Positions 33,743 through 45,692 of a stretch of DNA of 64,000 nucleotides are shown piece by piece; position 1 is the first letter of the stretch, and every line of letters begins with the position of its first letter. The notes beneath the pieces were generated by a model, which ran no database searches, was not told the origin of the DNA, and was given only the letters and a program-made list of their open reading frames with translations. A program made the position numbers and the translations under genes. Where the stretch lies: the NCBI GenBank assembly GCA_030248065.1, contig JASAMV010005349.1, positions 62,001 through 126,000 on the forward strand. Direction: 5' to 3'. The stretch comes from Rhynchonema sp. JSB1_4. Lineage: Eukaryota; Nematoda; Chromadorea; Monhysterida; Xyalidae.

Positions 33743-34469
33743 GGCACTCCTGGAGTATAGCGGACCCAATAGAAAAATGCCTGGAAACGCTTGGAAAACC
33801 CACCCAGGGGTTTTCGATGGGGCTGAAAACGAATATGACATCGTCTCCAACCCAATCCAACTCTTTCATATCTACTCTTCCCCTCCGACCCAATCCAACT
33901 CTTTCAGGTACGTCCCTTTCAAAATCCTTCAGTACATGGCTTCGTTTTGGTGGCCCTGATGAGGGCCGTTGGGTTAGGGTAAGTGGACCGAGGTCCAAAG
34001 GGGTGCCGTTAGGCGCTTATGGTGTGGCGTACCACTGACTCAGATGCAACAGCAGATTGTCGAACGCCGCATTCGACGACAGGCGGCCGTTGCCATCGCG
34101 TGCGAACAGTTCGCGCCACTGGTATTCGTCGAGGTGGCTCTCCAACGTGGTGCCCTGGACGCCTTGCATGTACTTCAGCTTGCGTTTGGCGTGCATCCAC
34201 GTGCATACTTTGCTCTTTGGACTTTGCACACTTACTTACTTACTTTGCATACTTGCTCATACTTTGGCGCCGAATCCACTTTCCCACGCGGATTAGCCAG
34301 CTCATACTTTTTGGCGCCAAAAAGTTTTCTCACTTTTCCGGTTTTTTCAGTTGGGTTGGGTTGGAGACGATGTCATATTCGTTTTCAGCACCATCGAAAA
34401 CCCCTGGGTGGGTTTTCCAAGCGTTTTCCAGGCATTTTTCTATTGGGTCCGCTATACTCCAGGAGTGCC
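33743..34469. mobile_element. Merlin/IS1016-like element with transposase remnant
   Basis: Long terminal inverted repeats, over 100 bp, begin GGCACTCCTGGAGTATAGCG and end CGCTATACTCCAGGAGTGCC. A perfect 8-bp target duplication GATTTTTT lies at 33735-33742 and 34470-34477. The interior encodes a remnant of an IS1595/ISXO2-type transposase. Long inverted repeats starting GG, 8-9 bp duplications and this transposase type together fit Merlin. Confidence 0.75.
34017..34229 (-). pseudogene. Merlin-type transposase C-terminal fragment
   Basis: The frame reads KRKLKYMQGVQGTTLESHLD, EYQWRELFARDGNGRLS and AFDNLLLHLSQWY before a stop. It resembles the end of the IS1595/ISXO2-like DDE domain, where a LDE-(F/Y)-(M/Q)-WR motif precedes a final helix. 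The catalytic part is absent, so it is a relic. Confidence 0.55.
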
Positions 34470-34739
34470 GATTTTTTTCCAAAAAGGGGCAAAAATCGGT
34501 CAAATTTTCTACCTCACAAATTGACTTTTCCTGAATAGGGTCTTCCCCCCAGGGAGGTACACTAACCGCCGCACGGAAAAAAGGGGTAGGTACACTAACC
34601 GCCGCGCCGGACCAGGAACACAACACACTGTCTTAATTTGATCTGAGAAACAAGTTTTTGACTCAGAATTGACCGCTCCAAGTCCAAACTAAAAAATTGC
34701 AAATAAGATTAAACCCAGTGCCAAACAGGGTTTATTTTT

Positions 34740-34925
34740 TCAAAATGGGCTAGTAGCAAGAAGCTAATAAAATCAAAAATTTAGTAGCTTTTTTGCCGCT
34801 GAAAAGCCAATTTACTAGCTGTTTTGGCCAACATACAAAATTTAGTAGCTTTTAGGCTACTAAATTTGAAAATTTACTAGCTTTTCAAAAAATTTAGTAG
34901 CTAAAAAGCTACTAAATTTGGTTAA
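34740..34925. repeat. TTTAGTAGCTTTT palindromic repeat block
   Basis: Repeated AAATTTAGTAGCTTTT units alternate with their inverse (AAAAGCTACTAAATTT). It is another short low-complexity palindromic element of the same general style as the hAT-like families. Its ends are unclear. Confidence 0.45.
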
Positions 34926-35264
34926 AAAAATCCATGGTGCCAAATCCTGACACAAAACAGCGGTTTTTGATGAAAAACCACAATTTTTCTTAATTTTGGG
35001 TAACCCCGGCCCGACCATGAAAAACCTGCGGGCCGGGCCGGCCCCATTGACGCCTCTGCCTGAAATAGTAGCCTAAAGCTTAAATATGGGACTATGCTTG
35101 AGCACAGACAAAACGGGTGAATATTCTTATAATTAGTCAATCTTTGTGACGGTGGACGATCGGTGAGTCTTCCGGAGGTCATCGTTTGCACTAGGCCTAG
35201 GATCAATACCGCGTTTGATAGACACCGAGACACCCAAATACCAATACCCAATACCAATTGGGTG

Positions 35265-35375
35265 GGATCGAAAACCCCGAAAAAACCCCGAAAAATAAAA
35301 ACCCCGAAAATAAAACCCCGAAAACGGGGTTCGGGGTTTTCCGTTTCGGGTTTTTTTTTCGGGGTTTTCGACGGC
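35265..35375. repeat. AAAACCCCGAAAA repeat block
   Basis: About eight units of (A)AACCCCGAAAA in one sense are followed by the inverse TTTTCGGGGTTTT. A short CCAATACCCAATACC remnant lies next to it at 35235-35260. It sits upstream of CIAO1. Confidence 0.45.
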
Positions 35376-35635
35376 CACCTACCAATTTTGTAGCCTACCA
35401 AACCAGATGGTAGGTTGCGATTTTTGACTCAAAACGGTGTAAAATCGGTATTTTCACTCCAAATAGGCGAAAAATCGCGCGTTTTAGAGAACATTTGCGA
35501 GCCCAGGCTTACTCAGGAAGGCTCAACTGTTTTTGTTGATTTTTTATGTCATTCAATTTTAGTGACATCGTCCTGCAATCGACTTGCAAATTGCAAGGGC
35601 CACTGTATCGACATCAGCCAAAACAAAAAGCCGCG

Positions 35636-38600
35636 ATGATTTCGCTTGTGCAATGCCTGAGCGCTCACGAAGATCGAGCGTGGTGTGTCGCGTGGGACAA
35701 CAGAGGCGAGAAGCTCGTGTCTTGCAGCGCTGACAAAACAGTGCACGTTTACTCCGTGAAATCGAAGGAAACTAATAGCGAAGGTTTAATTTTTCTTCTT
35801 TCGTTTCATTTGGTATTTATTGTTCTTCGATACTATCCTGTTATAGTACAATAGTATGCGAGAGTGTGGCAGTAGTCACATCACGTAACCTTAGTGATAC
35901 TGGCGTAAAGTAACGTTATTTATTTTTCGTTGAACAAAAAACCTTTTCTTGCAAAACACCCGTTTTTTTCAAATACTTTTCCAGCGCAAAAGGCGCGTTC
36001 AAAAAAGTGTGTTGGCACAACACACATATGAGTGCATGAACCAAAGTTGGGTTTCATAGAAAATTTTGCTCCGAACGTCCGACCAAAACTAAGTGTTCTG
36101 GCACAACACAAATATGAGTGCATGAAACAAAAGTAGGGTTTCATAAAAATTTTGCTCGGAACATCCGACCGAAATTTGATCCGAACCAAAACAAAGCACA
36201 GGCCTTGTGTTACAGTTACATCTTTTGCGAACAGTAAAGTAAAAACCGATAGAAAACCACCTTGAAATAAAATGGAAAAGTATTCGAGCCTCGGAAAAAA
36301 CCGTTTTTTTGTTTTTTTCGTGATTGAAAACTGTTTTTTCGTCCGCCAGTATCACCTTACCGAAGTCCAGTCAAAAGCAATACTATTTATTTCAGATTTT
36401 ACCCTGGAAATCACGTCTGACGATGTGATCAGCCATGGTCACACACGCACAATTCGGTGCGTCGCATTCTCGCCGTGCAACAATTACATGGTGACGACCA
36501 GCTTCGATTCAACCGCTATTGTCTGGCACTTTGTTGAGTGAGTTTTTTTGTTTTGGTTGACGTCTGTCAAAAAAGGGCAAAGGTAGGCGTTTTTTCGACT
36601 TTATTTCAACAAAAATCGCGCGCTCTGCCTCCAGATCGTCCCATAATGAACACTCTAATGGTACGCTCGGCAAAACTTTTGTAATAAAACCCTACTTTTT
36701 ATCAATTTGGCCAAATTGTGTGCTAAAACGCTGTTTTTATCTTTTTGAGTGACAAAAATCCTGTCTCTCACGTCTCTGGCCCCAACCGCGCATCGTAATT
36801 ATCCAGCTCGCACACGTGGGCCTGTTTTAGCCTTTGTTTAGTCATTTTTGGAATGACCAAACCCGTACTATTTTTGAAGAAATGGGTTACCAGCAATGGT
36901 GTAGCAGGGGGGGTGGGGTGGGGGGTCCCCCCTAGGTACAGTAGGTAGGTAGGTTGAAGCAGTGTTGGAGGTGGGGGGTTGGGGGGGGGGTAGCCCCCCA
37001 GTACAGTAGGTATCCCCCCTCGCCTGGTACAGTAGGTATCCCCCCCGATGTTTGGCATGGTACAGTAGATAGATATAGGGGGGCAAGAGTGCCAATATTG
37101 ACAACTCAATACGCGTGACTTCGAATTGATGGATCGAGTATTGCGCTTTGCCCACTGAAAAGAGTTGACGATTGAACTGAATGAAAAGAGAAGGGATGGA
37201 AGTTTTGGATACTGCGGTTTGCTCTGTTAGTAACTCACTTAGTAAGGTATGGTACAGTAGGTATCCCCCCGATTTTCACCCCGGTACAGTAGGTATCCCC
37301 CCCCCCCGATTTTGCCCCAAAAGTGCAAATTTTTGACCAAAATGGCCATAACTAGCGTAAAATCAGTGGTTTTTACCTCAAATTACCCAAAATTCGCGCG
37401 CTACGCGCGCAAATACTACGTTTTCACACGATTCCACACATAATAAACACATTAAAAATTTTCACCCCAAAGCCTAACCCCCCCCCCAACCCCCAAAGGT
37501 ACATAACCCCCCAGGCCATCGGCTCTTGTACAGTAGGTATCCCCCTCTCCGAGCGCGGTACAGTAGGTATCCCCCCCTCCAGAGTACCTCCAACACTGGG
37601 TTGAAGCTCCATCCTGGTACAGTAGACAGGTCGCCGCCCGGCGGCTGGTACACTAAGTTACAATTTTTGGCTCAAAATGGGATAAAATCGGTATTTTTCA
37701 CTCCAAATAGGCGAAAAATCGCGCGCTACGCGCGAAATTAGCGTTTTAGAGTACATTTTCATCAAAATTTCGACCTAAAAAACTTTCTTCCCCCCCCCTA
37801 GCTCGGCCGGTACAGTAGGTTGCCGTATACTTGCGGGCCGAAAAAAACCGTTTTTTTTCGAAAAAAACCGAAAAAAACCGTTTTTTTCCGAGGCCCGGAA
37901 AAATACGTTTTTATTTTTCCCGAAATTTTTCCAAGTGGCAACTTTTGGGAAAAAACGGTTTTTTTCCAAAAGTTTCCGAGATATTTTCGAAGGTTGCGAG
38001 AGGATGTTGTCAAAACCAATGTAAATCGGTACGAAACAGTTCAAAATGAACACTTTTTAATCTCAAGGCACATTTTTAGCCTGTTGCAGGCCATTTCCCG
38101 ACGAAATTTTCTCCAAAATAGGTGTTTTTGGACCATGGGTATCCTTAAGTACTGGAAAAATATTTGGAAAAAAACGTTTTTTTCCTAAAAAAACCGTTTT
38201 TTTCCAAAAATATATTTTGCGGAAATTTACGCAAGTATAGGTTGCCGCCCCACATTTTTGGTGGTACAGTAGGTTGCCGCCCCGCCTGGGTAGCTACACC
38301 ACTGGTTACCAGGCCACTCGAATTTCAGTTTGAAACCCATTACCGGCGGAGAGTAAAACAAATCCCCCCGTGCAGATCTAAATTCTGATGATGTTTCAAT
38401 TTTAGCGACGAATGGGAAATTCACACAACACTTGAGGGACATGAAAACGAAGTTAAATGCGCCGCGTGGTCACCAAGCGGACAATTTCTGGCCACATGTA
38501 GTCGTGATAAATCTGTTTGGGTTTGGGAAGGTGCGTTGTATTGAAGAAACCAGCGTTTTTTCAGTAGCTTATCAAAAAATACTCAGATTTATTCTGCGTT

Positions 38601-40191
38601 TGCAGTGGACGAAGATGAAGATCTCCAATGCTGTTCGATTTTGCAAGCGCATTCGCAGGATGTCAAATGTGTCGCATTCCATCCGCAAGTTGATGTGAGT
38701 CAATTGAATCTTTGCACAAACCGGACTGTTGGCTTATTTTGTTGCGTGCACATCAACTCAGTAATACATAATCGAAGAAGGTTAAGTGCAAGACGCATAA
38801 TTACAAGACCGGGAGAGGACATGAAAATAGATACGAAACGGTGTGAAAGTTACGAGAGTGAAAAATAAATACAAAACCAAGACAGGAAATAGTGAGATGG
38901 TGGGCGAAATCACGGACAGACAGAGACAGGCACAGACAACACGTAGTCCGGTTGAAAAAGTAAGGTGTTTGGATTATAAAATACATGCACATGATGACAT
39001 AAAAGTAGGGTTACACCAACGATTTCGATCTAGACATTAATCCGAAATTGACCCGAACCGAAAAACTCATTGGTTTTACATTACAATTTTGGGAAAATAA
39101 AAATAAAAGACCGATAAAAACGCCATTGGAAAAAGTATTCAGGCCTCGGAAAATTTCGGTTTTTTTCTGGAAAAGAACGTTTTTTTTCGTCCACTTGTGT
39201 AAGCATGAGTATTTGAATGACCTTTTTGGTTGCAGATGTTCGTGTCGTGCTCCTACGATGACTCAATCAATTTCCATCGCTACGACCTCGATGACTGGAT
39301 CGTCACCCAAACGATCGATTCCGCCCACGAGTCGACGGTGTGGTCGGCCGTGTTTGATACATCTGGCTCCTTGCTCGCTACTGGTGCACATGATGGAAGT
39401 GTCAAAGTATGGGAGGGGGGCTGGAAGGATGAGTTGGGTCACATTGTTATGTCATTTTCTTGCTGCTCAATTTCATGTCTACGTGCAGGCAGCAATTTTA
39501 ATGAAAGCCATTTGATCTTGGCCTTTTTATGGTAGTTTCAGTGGGCCAGAAAGTTGGCACTTCCAAATGCTTGAATCTTGACCTTTGATTGTCCAGTATA
39601 GTACTTTGTAATTGCAGATCTGGCGAAATGAGGCTACGGCAAATGCGATTCTTGAAAATAAGGACAAATGGAGGATATTATGTCAACTGGGGGAGCACGA
39701 TGAACCTGTGTATAGTCTCGATTGGTGTGTTTGCGACGTTTGTAAATTTGACCAGAAGTAGGCAAGACACGTTTTTTTCAATTTTTCCTTTCTGTTTGTC
39801 AGGTGCCGAAACACCAAATGTCTAGCGACGTCGTGCCGTGACGGTTCAATACGAGTGTTCCGTCCGAGCGTCAGTTTGCAGAACTATATCGACGCTGCCA
39901 GGTTGCTCGTTGATGTTTCATGAAATTTATAGAACAAAAGACCGCATTTATTTTTTCTCACTTTTTTTGTTGAAACTCATAAATTACAGTTCGGACCAAT
40001 CCGATGTACCAACGCCGAACTCCAACGAGCTGGTGTTGTCTGCGAGCATGGATCTCATAGAAACCGTTCAAAACGCACACGATGGCTGTGAAATCAATGC
40101 AGTTAGGTGGAATCCAAGATTGGCAGGGGTGCTGGCCTCGGCAGGAGACGATAATTGTGTAAAAGTATGGAGAATGAAAAACTGGCAATAG
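35636..40191 (+). CDS. CIAO1: CIAO1, cytosolic iron-sulfur assembly WD40 protein (360 aa)
   Basis: Eight exons: 35636-35783, 36396-36537, 38406-38530, 38606-38694, 39236-39406, 39618-39724, 39803-39901, 39990-40191. It folds as a seven-bladed WD40 propeller and delivers Fe-S clusters to apoproteins as part of the cytosolic targeting complex. Visible blades include [108 protein letters not shown] and [11 protein letters not shown]. The end [13 protein letters not shown] is typical. It is a little longer than usual (about 335-340). Intron 2 is 1.87 kb because a composite transposon is inserted there. It lies tail to tail with sideroflexin, 170 bp apart. Confidence 0.92.
36960..37598. mobile_element. 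hAT-like non-autonomous element, family A copy 3
   Basis: Ends are CAGTGTTGGAGGT and ACCTCCAACACTG. The target duplication is GGTTGAAG (36952-36959 and 37599-37606). GGTACAGTAGGTATCCCCC arrays lie at both ends. About 180 bp of unrelated DNA (37065-37245) splits its left array. Confidence 0.8.
37826..38239. mobile_element. hAT-like element, family E copy 2
   Basis: Ends are TATACTTGCG and CGCAAGTATA. The target duplication is GGTTGCCG (37818-37825 and 38240-38247). It is the inverted counterpart of the copy at 33190-33609. Confidence 0.75.
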
Positions 40192-40361
40192 TAATCTACA
40201 GATAATCTTTGTTAATTAGTGGTATTTATTGTTCATCTTATCTCGCCTTCATCGAACGTCACCTCGCATATCTTGCGAAATTTCACTTTTTTTATTTTCA
40301 ATACTTTTTTGTCGAAAAAAACGCGGTGTGAAATTTCTTTCAATCCGATGTACAATAACTT

Positions 40362-42748
40362 TCATAGTCCTTTATTAAAGCTCAACTGCTTTTCCTTTTG
40401 CAGCTCAGATAACGGGTGCTTTGTAGCTGACGGCTCGAATTTTTGCAGTGTAGCGACAGAGATAGAGCTGAAAATTTGTTGTATTTTGGGCAGATTGTTG
40501 ATAAATTTGAATCAATTCCCGCGATATATCTGATTCTAACAGATTATATAGAATAAAAAACCGATTGTCATACTCACTTTTGTTGTGGAAACAGCGCACA
40601 ACTGAACGGGATGGAAAATAGCAGTCTAAAATATGGAATTATTCGTGAACCACACGAACCTTCGTAACTATCTTTGTCAACCAATAGAATAGAAACTAAC
40701 GCCGCTGCCGTCATCACGACTTGTGATCCTATCAAAATGCTGTTGCGATATTTCGGGTTGAAATGTATTTGTTCAAGTTTCGCAACTATTGGCGGTGGGA
40801 GGCCTGTAAATTCGGGTTCACATTCAAACGTTTGCACACTTGTACACTTGAAAGGTTGGGTGTAACGTCCTGGTCACGTACACATGCAGGGCACATTGAG
40901 TGCAAGTCGGCTCAACCAGACCAGCACCAAAGCTTTGACTGTCGCGAGCTGAAAGTGGTATATCTCTCAAGGTCAAGATCCCGCAGATATGGGCCTTTGC
41001 ATTTGATGGGCCTGGGAGCACTTTCTATTTGATACAAATTGTAAGTTCTTACAAAAAAAACGCTACAATTTGTACCCAGGTACAAAAGTCACTTCACGCA
41101 GTTACAATTGTGAGTGATACAATTGTAAGAAGTTACAATTGTAACTGGGTACAATTGTATCCAGCTACAAAAGAAAATTTTGTAACTCGCATTGTAAGAA
41201 AGAGAAAAATTGTAGCTAGGTGCACACCGGTGGGACCGTCCTAACTCGACACAATTTGATTGTTTATCCATTATTTGACCCGGTCCCGATTTTTTAAATA
41301 ATGTTTATCATCTCTAGAAGTAATTTATTGGAAACTAATTTCATCAAACATGCGTTTTCCATGGTTGCCTAAGCGAAAGAAAATCGTGCCATCGAAACAT
41401 TTTCAGCTCTATTGTATCCAGCTACAAAAAATTGTGACTGGATACAAAATTATTGTGGAAAGTGGATTTACAATTGCTTGTAACTTTTGGCTACAATTTG
41501 TAAGTTTTTATTGTATGAAATAGAAAGTGCTCCCTGGCCTGATGATGATTTGGTGCACCGAAGGTTTGTGAATGCATACTGGAGCGGCCAAATCTCAAAT
41601 TCGTATGAACAACAACGTTAACCAACCCTAGATTGTCCAACAATATTGTCGTCACTGTCTCGGAGGGTTATCCCTTCAAGGATTTCGCTGAAAATTGTAG
41701 TCCTGAAGTTTACATTATCCAAAAATTTGTATATCCGTCCAACTTTTGTCGCATCAAGGGAGTGTTGACAGCATTTGCAGCCATAACGGCCATAAACGGC
41801 ACGAAACGTTGCACAGTCGGTGAAGCACGCTGATAAGAAATCTTCAGTAGGTCACGGTCACTTGTCCCAAAAGTATGTAGTTGCAACCTTTTCAAAATAT
41901 CTCTTTAAGCTCATGGCAGTCAGCATGGCAACAGTGGTCGACGATGCGTAGGCAGTGAAGATCTGTCTGCAACATTTCATCAAATCGTAATTTTTGCAGG
42001 CGTACGTTTGTCAGTAAAAATGGGAAATCGCACTTATTCGACAACTCTGAGTTCGCATTTCGGTTTGTGAAATTCAGACAGGCCGCGTAGGACTGATTCA
42101 GCCATTGCATGAACAACGTACCTGGCACAGATCTGAGAGAGCAGAATGCAGCAATCATTCCTTGGAATTTGTTCAAGTTTGTGTGTGGGACTATTATTTT
42201 GTTGAGGTTACTCACTTGTACAGCACTAACATGCCACCGACCAGTACCACACCAGCATAGGGGCCGAAAGCCATTCTACCGAAGATGTTCTGAATAGAAA
42301 CATGAGAGGCACAAGTTAACGGATCCATCCAGAGCAGTGCATCTGTATCTGGAACACATCAACACTGATGAGCGTAGAGGGCGCCAACTTGTACTTGTCC
42401 CGTGTCTGGATGCACAGCTGCATGATATAGAGTGTTGGCTCGACGTAAATCATCCACCGATCTGTTTGTTGGCAGGCCACCAGTGCTACTGAAACTGGTT
42501 CCCAGAAATGTTCAAAGGCTAATAATGTTTCAATCGGTGAAAGTCTTCAAGACCAACCGATAGCTTTCCAGCAGCCTCTTAGCTTCGATAACGTCTCCTT
42601 TCGGCACAAACACCGTTCGTGGGTCAGTAGCGCGCACAAAATGCTGCCATCGCCCCCAAAATGTGCTCTGGTCATAAATCGGCTTAAAAATGTCTCTGGG
42701 TATAACTGAATTGGGCCACTCCTGGTTTAGTGAAGCTGCACTTTTCAT
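40362..42748 (-). CDS. Sideroflexin, mitochondrial amino-acid carrier (356 aa)
   Basis: Ten exons: 42748-42558, 42488-42395, 42289-42216, 42132-42046, 41966-41888, 41829-41744, 41687-41627, 40948-40882, 40803-40578, 40467-40362. Phases close throughout. Sideroflexins are inner-membrane multipass carriers, with serine import best documented. Family features are STFWGRWQHF and TDPRTVF near the N terminus, the HPDTG motif, and FGRMAFGPYAGVVLVGGMLV. Further matches are QWLNQSYAACLNFTNRNA, VQRFVPFMAVMAANAV then NTPLMRQNEILEGI, CALFPQQ, and the ending FNKGL. The start is the first in-frame ATG in the exon. A roughly 500-bp repeat element occupies intron 7. Confidence 0.9.
41015..41535. mobile_element. 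MITE with TACAATTGTA arrays in a sideroflexin intron
   Basis: Terminal repeats GGGAGCACTTTCTATTTGAT and the inverse AAATAGAAAGTGCTCCC bound it. Inside are repeated TTACAATTGTAACTGGGTAC and TATCCAGCTACAAAA units in both orientations. No clean target duplication could be fixed. Confidence 0.6.
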
Positions 42749-44268
42749 TTTGACATACAAATACTGTTTACAAATAAGACAGCAATGGAATCAAAAGTTA
42801 GGGCAACCACAGCACTCAACGTGCTTTCTGTGGTGTGAAAAAGCTGTTGTTGTTTCTGATAAGGCTTTTTTTGATGATATTGCAGTTCTTGTTGTGTGTG
42901 GCAAAGCAAACATCGGTAGTAACTATGTCTTAACTATCCGAGTTCGATCTCATCAATTCCAGTTGAATGTGTGCTGCAGAGAGTTCAGTGTTCATTGTTC
43001 CATTTGTCCTAACCTGGGCCTGAGATTGGGGCTGATGACCAGTGGTTCATGACCAGGTAGACCCAATGACATTCTCATGTGAAACATCAACTGCAGTTGC
43101 TGAATTTCAAGTACAATGTGACTCAAGAAACTGAGAATTGTTTTGCCTGATGTTTCACGGTGCAGCTCTGCATATTTTTGGCAATGAAATCTGGCAATGC
43201 TGAATTCCGCAACGCAGCAGTTTGCCTTGTTACACCGCCCCAGCTAACTGAAACCCCTCATTTTCCCTCAACGCACTCAGTGTCAAAGTTGAAAGCCGAG
43301 TTTCATGAGCGAAAACTGACTCATGCCGTGTGCGTTATGTTACCTCAACGAAATATGTTGCGCAAACACAACACACTATTATTTGGATATTTTTCATAGA
43401 AGACACGTTTTTCCGCGTTGCAGCTTCCCAATGTGCCGTCTGTGTAAACACAGAACAAAATACACAATGCCTCTGCGTGTACTGCTCTCGGAAACCAAAA
43501 ATATTTTTTTGAAAAAGTGCTTCACATGCTCTTGCGTGTTTTTATAACAACGTCAGTTTAAAAAAAACAAATTTTGCTTGAGAAAAATGGTGGTTGGTAA
43601 AATAACTCGGTAGGTTACTGGGTGCGCAACATAATTATCTGATTTTATGCAAATCTTTTACTGTTATCAAGACACGCTTTCCTGAGAAAGATACCTCGGC
43701 AGCATACCATGCTGTTGACAGCCATCGGTTATTTTTATATTTTTTATCGTCCACTACTGAAGCAGCTGATCATTTTGGTTCTTGTCGAGTCGCAGAAAAA
43801 GCTTCCCACAGCATATTGTGCAACAGCTTCTTGAATAGGGCCACCTAGGTACAATACTGAAACTTTGGGGTGACTGTTTGCTGTGCAACCTGCAACGTGT
43901 TATCTCAGCAACCAACCCAAACGTCAGCCGATATCATACCAACAGTTGCATCTATGCACACAGATAGCATCTGACACTCCTTTCCTTGAAGGCATACAGC
44001 CCGGGACGAAGCTGGGTGCAAAGTTTGTGCAAACACTGCGGGCACGTATACAACAGCCCTGCTTTCAAACCCATCATCTCTACCTATAGCTGGTTTCAAA
44101 CCCAGAGCTTTGTTGACATTTTGTTTGAAACACCGGGCTGCAAGACCTAATTTCTGCTGGGTCTGGGCCTTTGGCTGCAGGTTTATGACTGAGTCAGCGT
44201 TTCAATATTTCTTCAGGGTCACTAAATTTAACGTCAATAAACGTTAGTTTTTCCATCGTCCGCCAGCC
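42749..44268. other. Intergenic stretch, no supported gene
   Basis: This is the shared upstream region between sideroflexin (leftward) and the first GST (rightward). Several chance open frames exist, none with a recognisable domain. Confidence 0.4.
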
Positions 44269-45692
44269 ATGTCCACGCATCACATTCGTTTCCACTATTT
44301 CCCCGTCCGAGCACGAGGCGAACATCTGCGATACATCCTGCACCAATCGGGTAAATTTGTAACCAAACTGCTGGACGTTCCTGACTTATCACATATATTC
44401 CGGACGTAACGATTACGATTTCCAATAAACTTTGTTACGGTGGTCTTGTAAAATAAGGGCCAATGGTACTGTCGTCAACCAACTCTGGTCGTCAGAGAAG
44501 CAGCCCTAAAATGAGTGCGAGAAATTATGCATTGTAGTTGACGACATGAGTTGACGATTTGAGTTGACGACAGTACTATAAGCCAGAATAAGCCATTGGG
44601 GTTTGCAGGCCGTCCATTCGAAGAGGAGGTCATGAACCCACAGACGTGGCCCGAGTTCAAGCCCAGTAAGCTCCATTTTTTTTTATTTTAGGTTATTTAT
44701 ACTGATCATGATAAAGTTTTCACAATCGAAGATTATTCTGTGGCCAGAAACCCCATTCGGTGCGCTGCCAATGGTGACGGTCGATGGAAAGACCCAGATC
44801 TCACAGTCGCTCGTTGTTGGACAATTCTTGGCTGCTGAACTCGGTCCGTTTTGTCTTGTGTTTGTGGTCGAAAACGAAAATTTTGTCCTTCAGATTGTCA
44901 CTCATTTTGTCAGGTCTTGCCGGTCGCAACCACCTCGAGGCTTCGCGTGTGTTCATGCTGGCGCACGGCGTGTCTGACTGCCACGAGGTATCATCCAATT
45001 ATCGACAATTCACCTTCGCAATCAACTTTTGACGATCTTTTAGCAAGGTTGCCCAATTTCAGGCAATGATCAGCAAACAGCTGAACCAGCTGCTCGTTCC
45101 CTTCTTCAACAAGATGGACTGGAATGCAGCAGTAAGTTTCAAAGTTTTATTTTTTGTTCAAATATGCAACCACAGTATACACCCATTGCTTTTCAGACCG
45201 AGTTGTGGCAGAAAGACCTCAAGCCAAACACATGGGCGCCCTTCTGCGAGCGATACACCAAGTTCCTGCAGGAAAATGGAGGAACATGGCTAGTTGCATG
45301 CACTAATTATGTTGTTGAATCATTGTCTTGATTGTAAACATTGGTAAAAATACATCTTGAATTCGTGATGATTATGCTTTAAATGATGCATCATTATGTG
45401 TGATGTTTCAGGCTTGTTGGTGACCGAGTGTCCTGGGCCGATCTGTTCCTTGCTGAACTGGGTGACCGAATCATGAAGGTGGTCGACCCCAACTGCCTTG
45501 ACCCGTACCCATTGTTGAAGGAACACTGCAAACGTGTGCATGAGGTCATTTTATTGTGTTTTTCAAAAGAAATGCTTTTATCTGGTGTTTCTGAGGGTGT
45601 ACTTGCTCAGGGTCCAACTTGCACATTTGCAGCTGCCAAACATCAAGAAATACGTGTCCCAACGCAAACCGTTCTTCGACAAAGATTGGTAA
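44269..45692 (+). CDS. Glutathione S-transferase, sigma-type, copy 1 (220 aa)
   Basis: Eight exons: 44269-44350, 44609-44665, 44748-44843, 44914-44987, 45063-45131, 45197-45288, 45412-45544, 45633-45692. The thioredoxin-like N domain starts IRFHYFPVRARGEHLRYILH, with the catalytic Tyr at residue 10. It continues with TPFGALPMVTVDGK and the glutathione-binding QISQSLVVGQFLAAELG. The helical C domain has RVFMLAHGVSD, LVGDRVSWADLFLAELGDRI and LPNIKKYV. The intron after exon 6 starts TG|GC rather than GT, which is non-canonical. This copy is the most divergent of the four. It conjugates glutathione to electrophiles or acts in prostaglandin-type isomerisation. Confidence 0.88.

Larger units (their letters stand above)
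36894..38304. mobile_element. hAT-like family N element in CIAO1 intron 2, with nested elements
   Basis: Ends are CAATGGTGTAGC and GTAGCTACACCACTG. The target duplication is GTTACCAG (36886-36893 and 38305-38312). Two further elements are nested inside: family A (36960-37598) and family E (37826-38239). All lie within one intron. Confidence 0.8.

Noticed and set aside
16925..38300. Regularly spaced repeats that could suggest a CRISPR array
   Set aside because: The genome is eukaryotic, repeats are mirrored at two ends of mobile elements, and spacers are not unique units of constant length.
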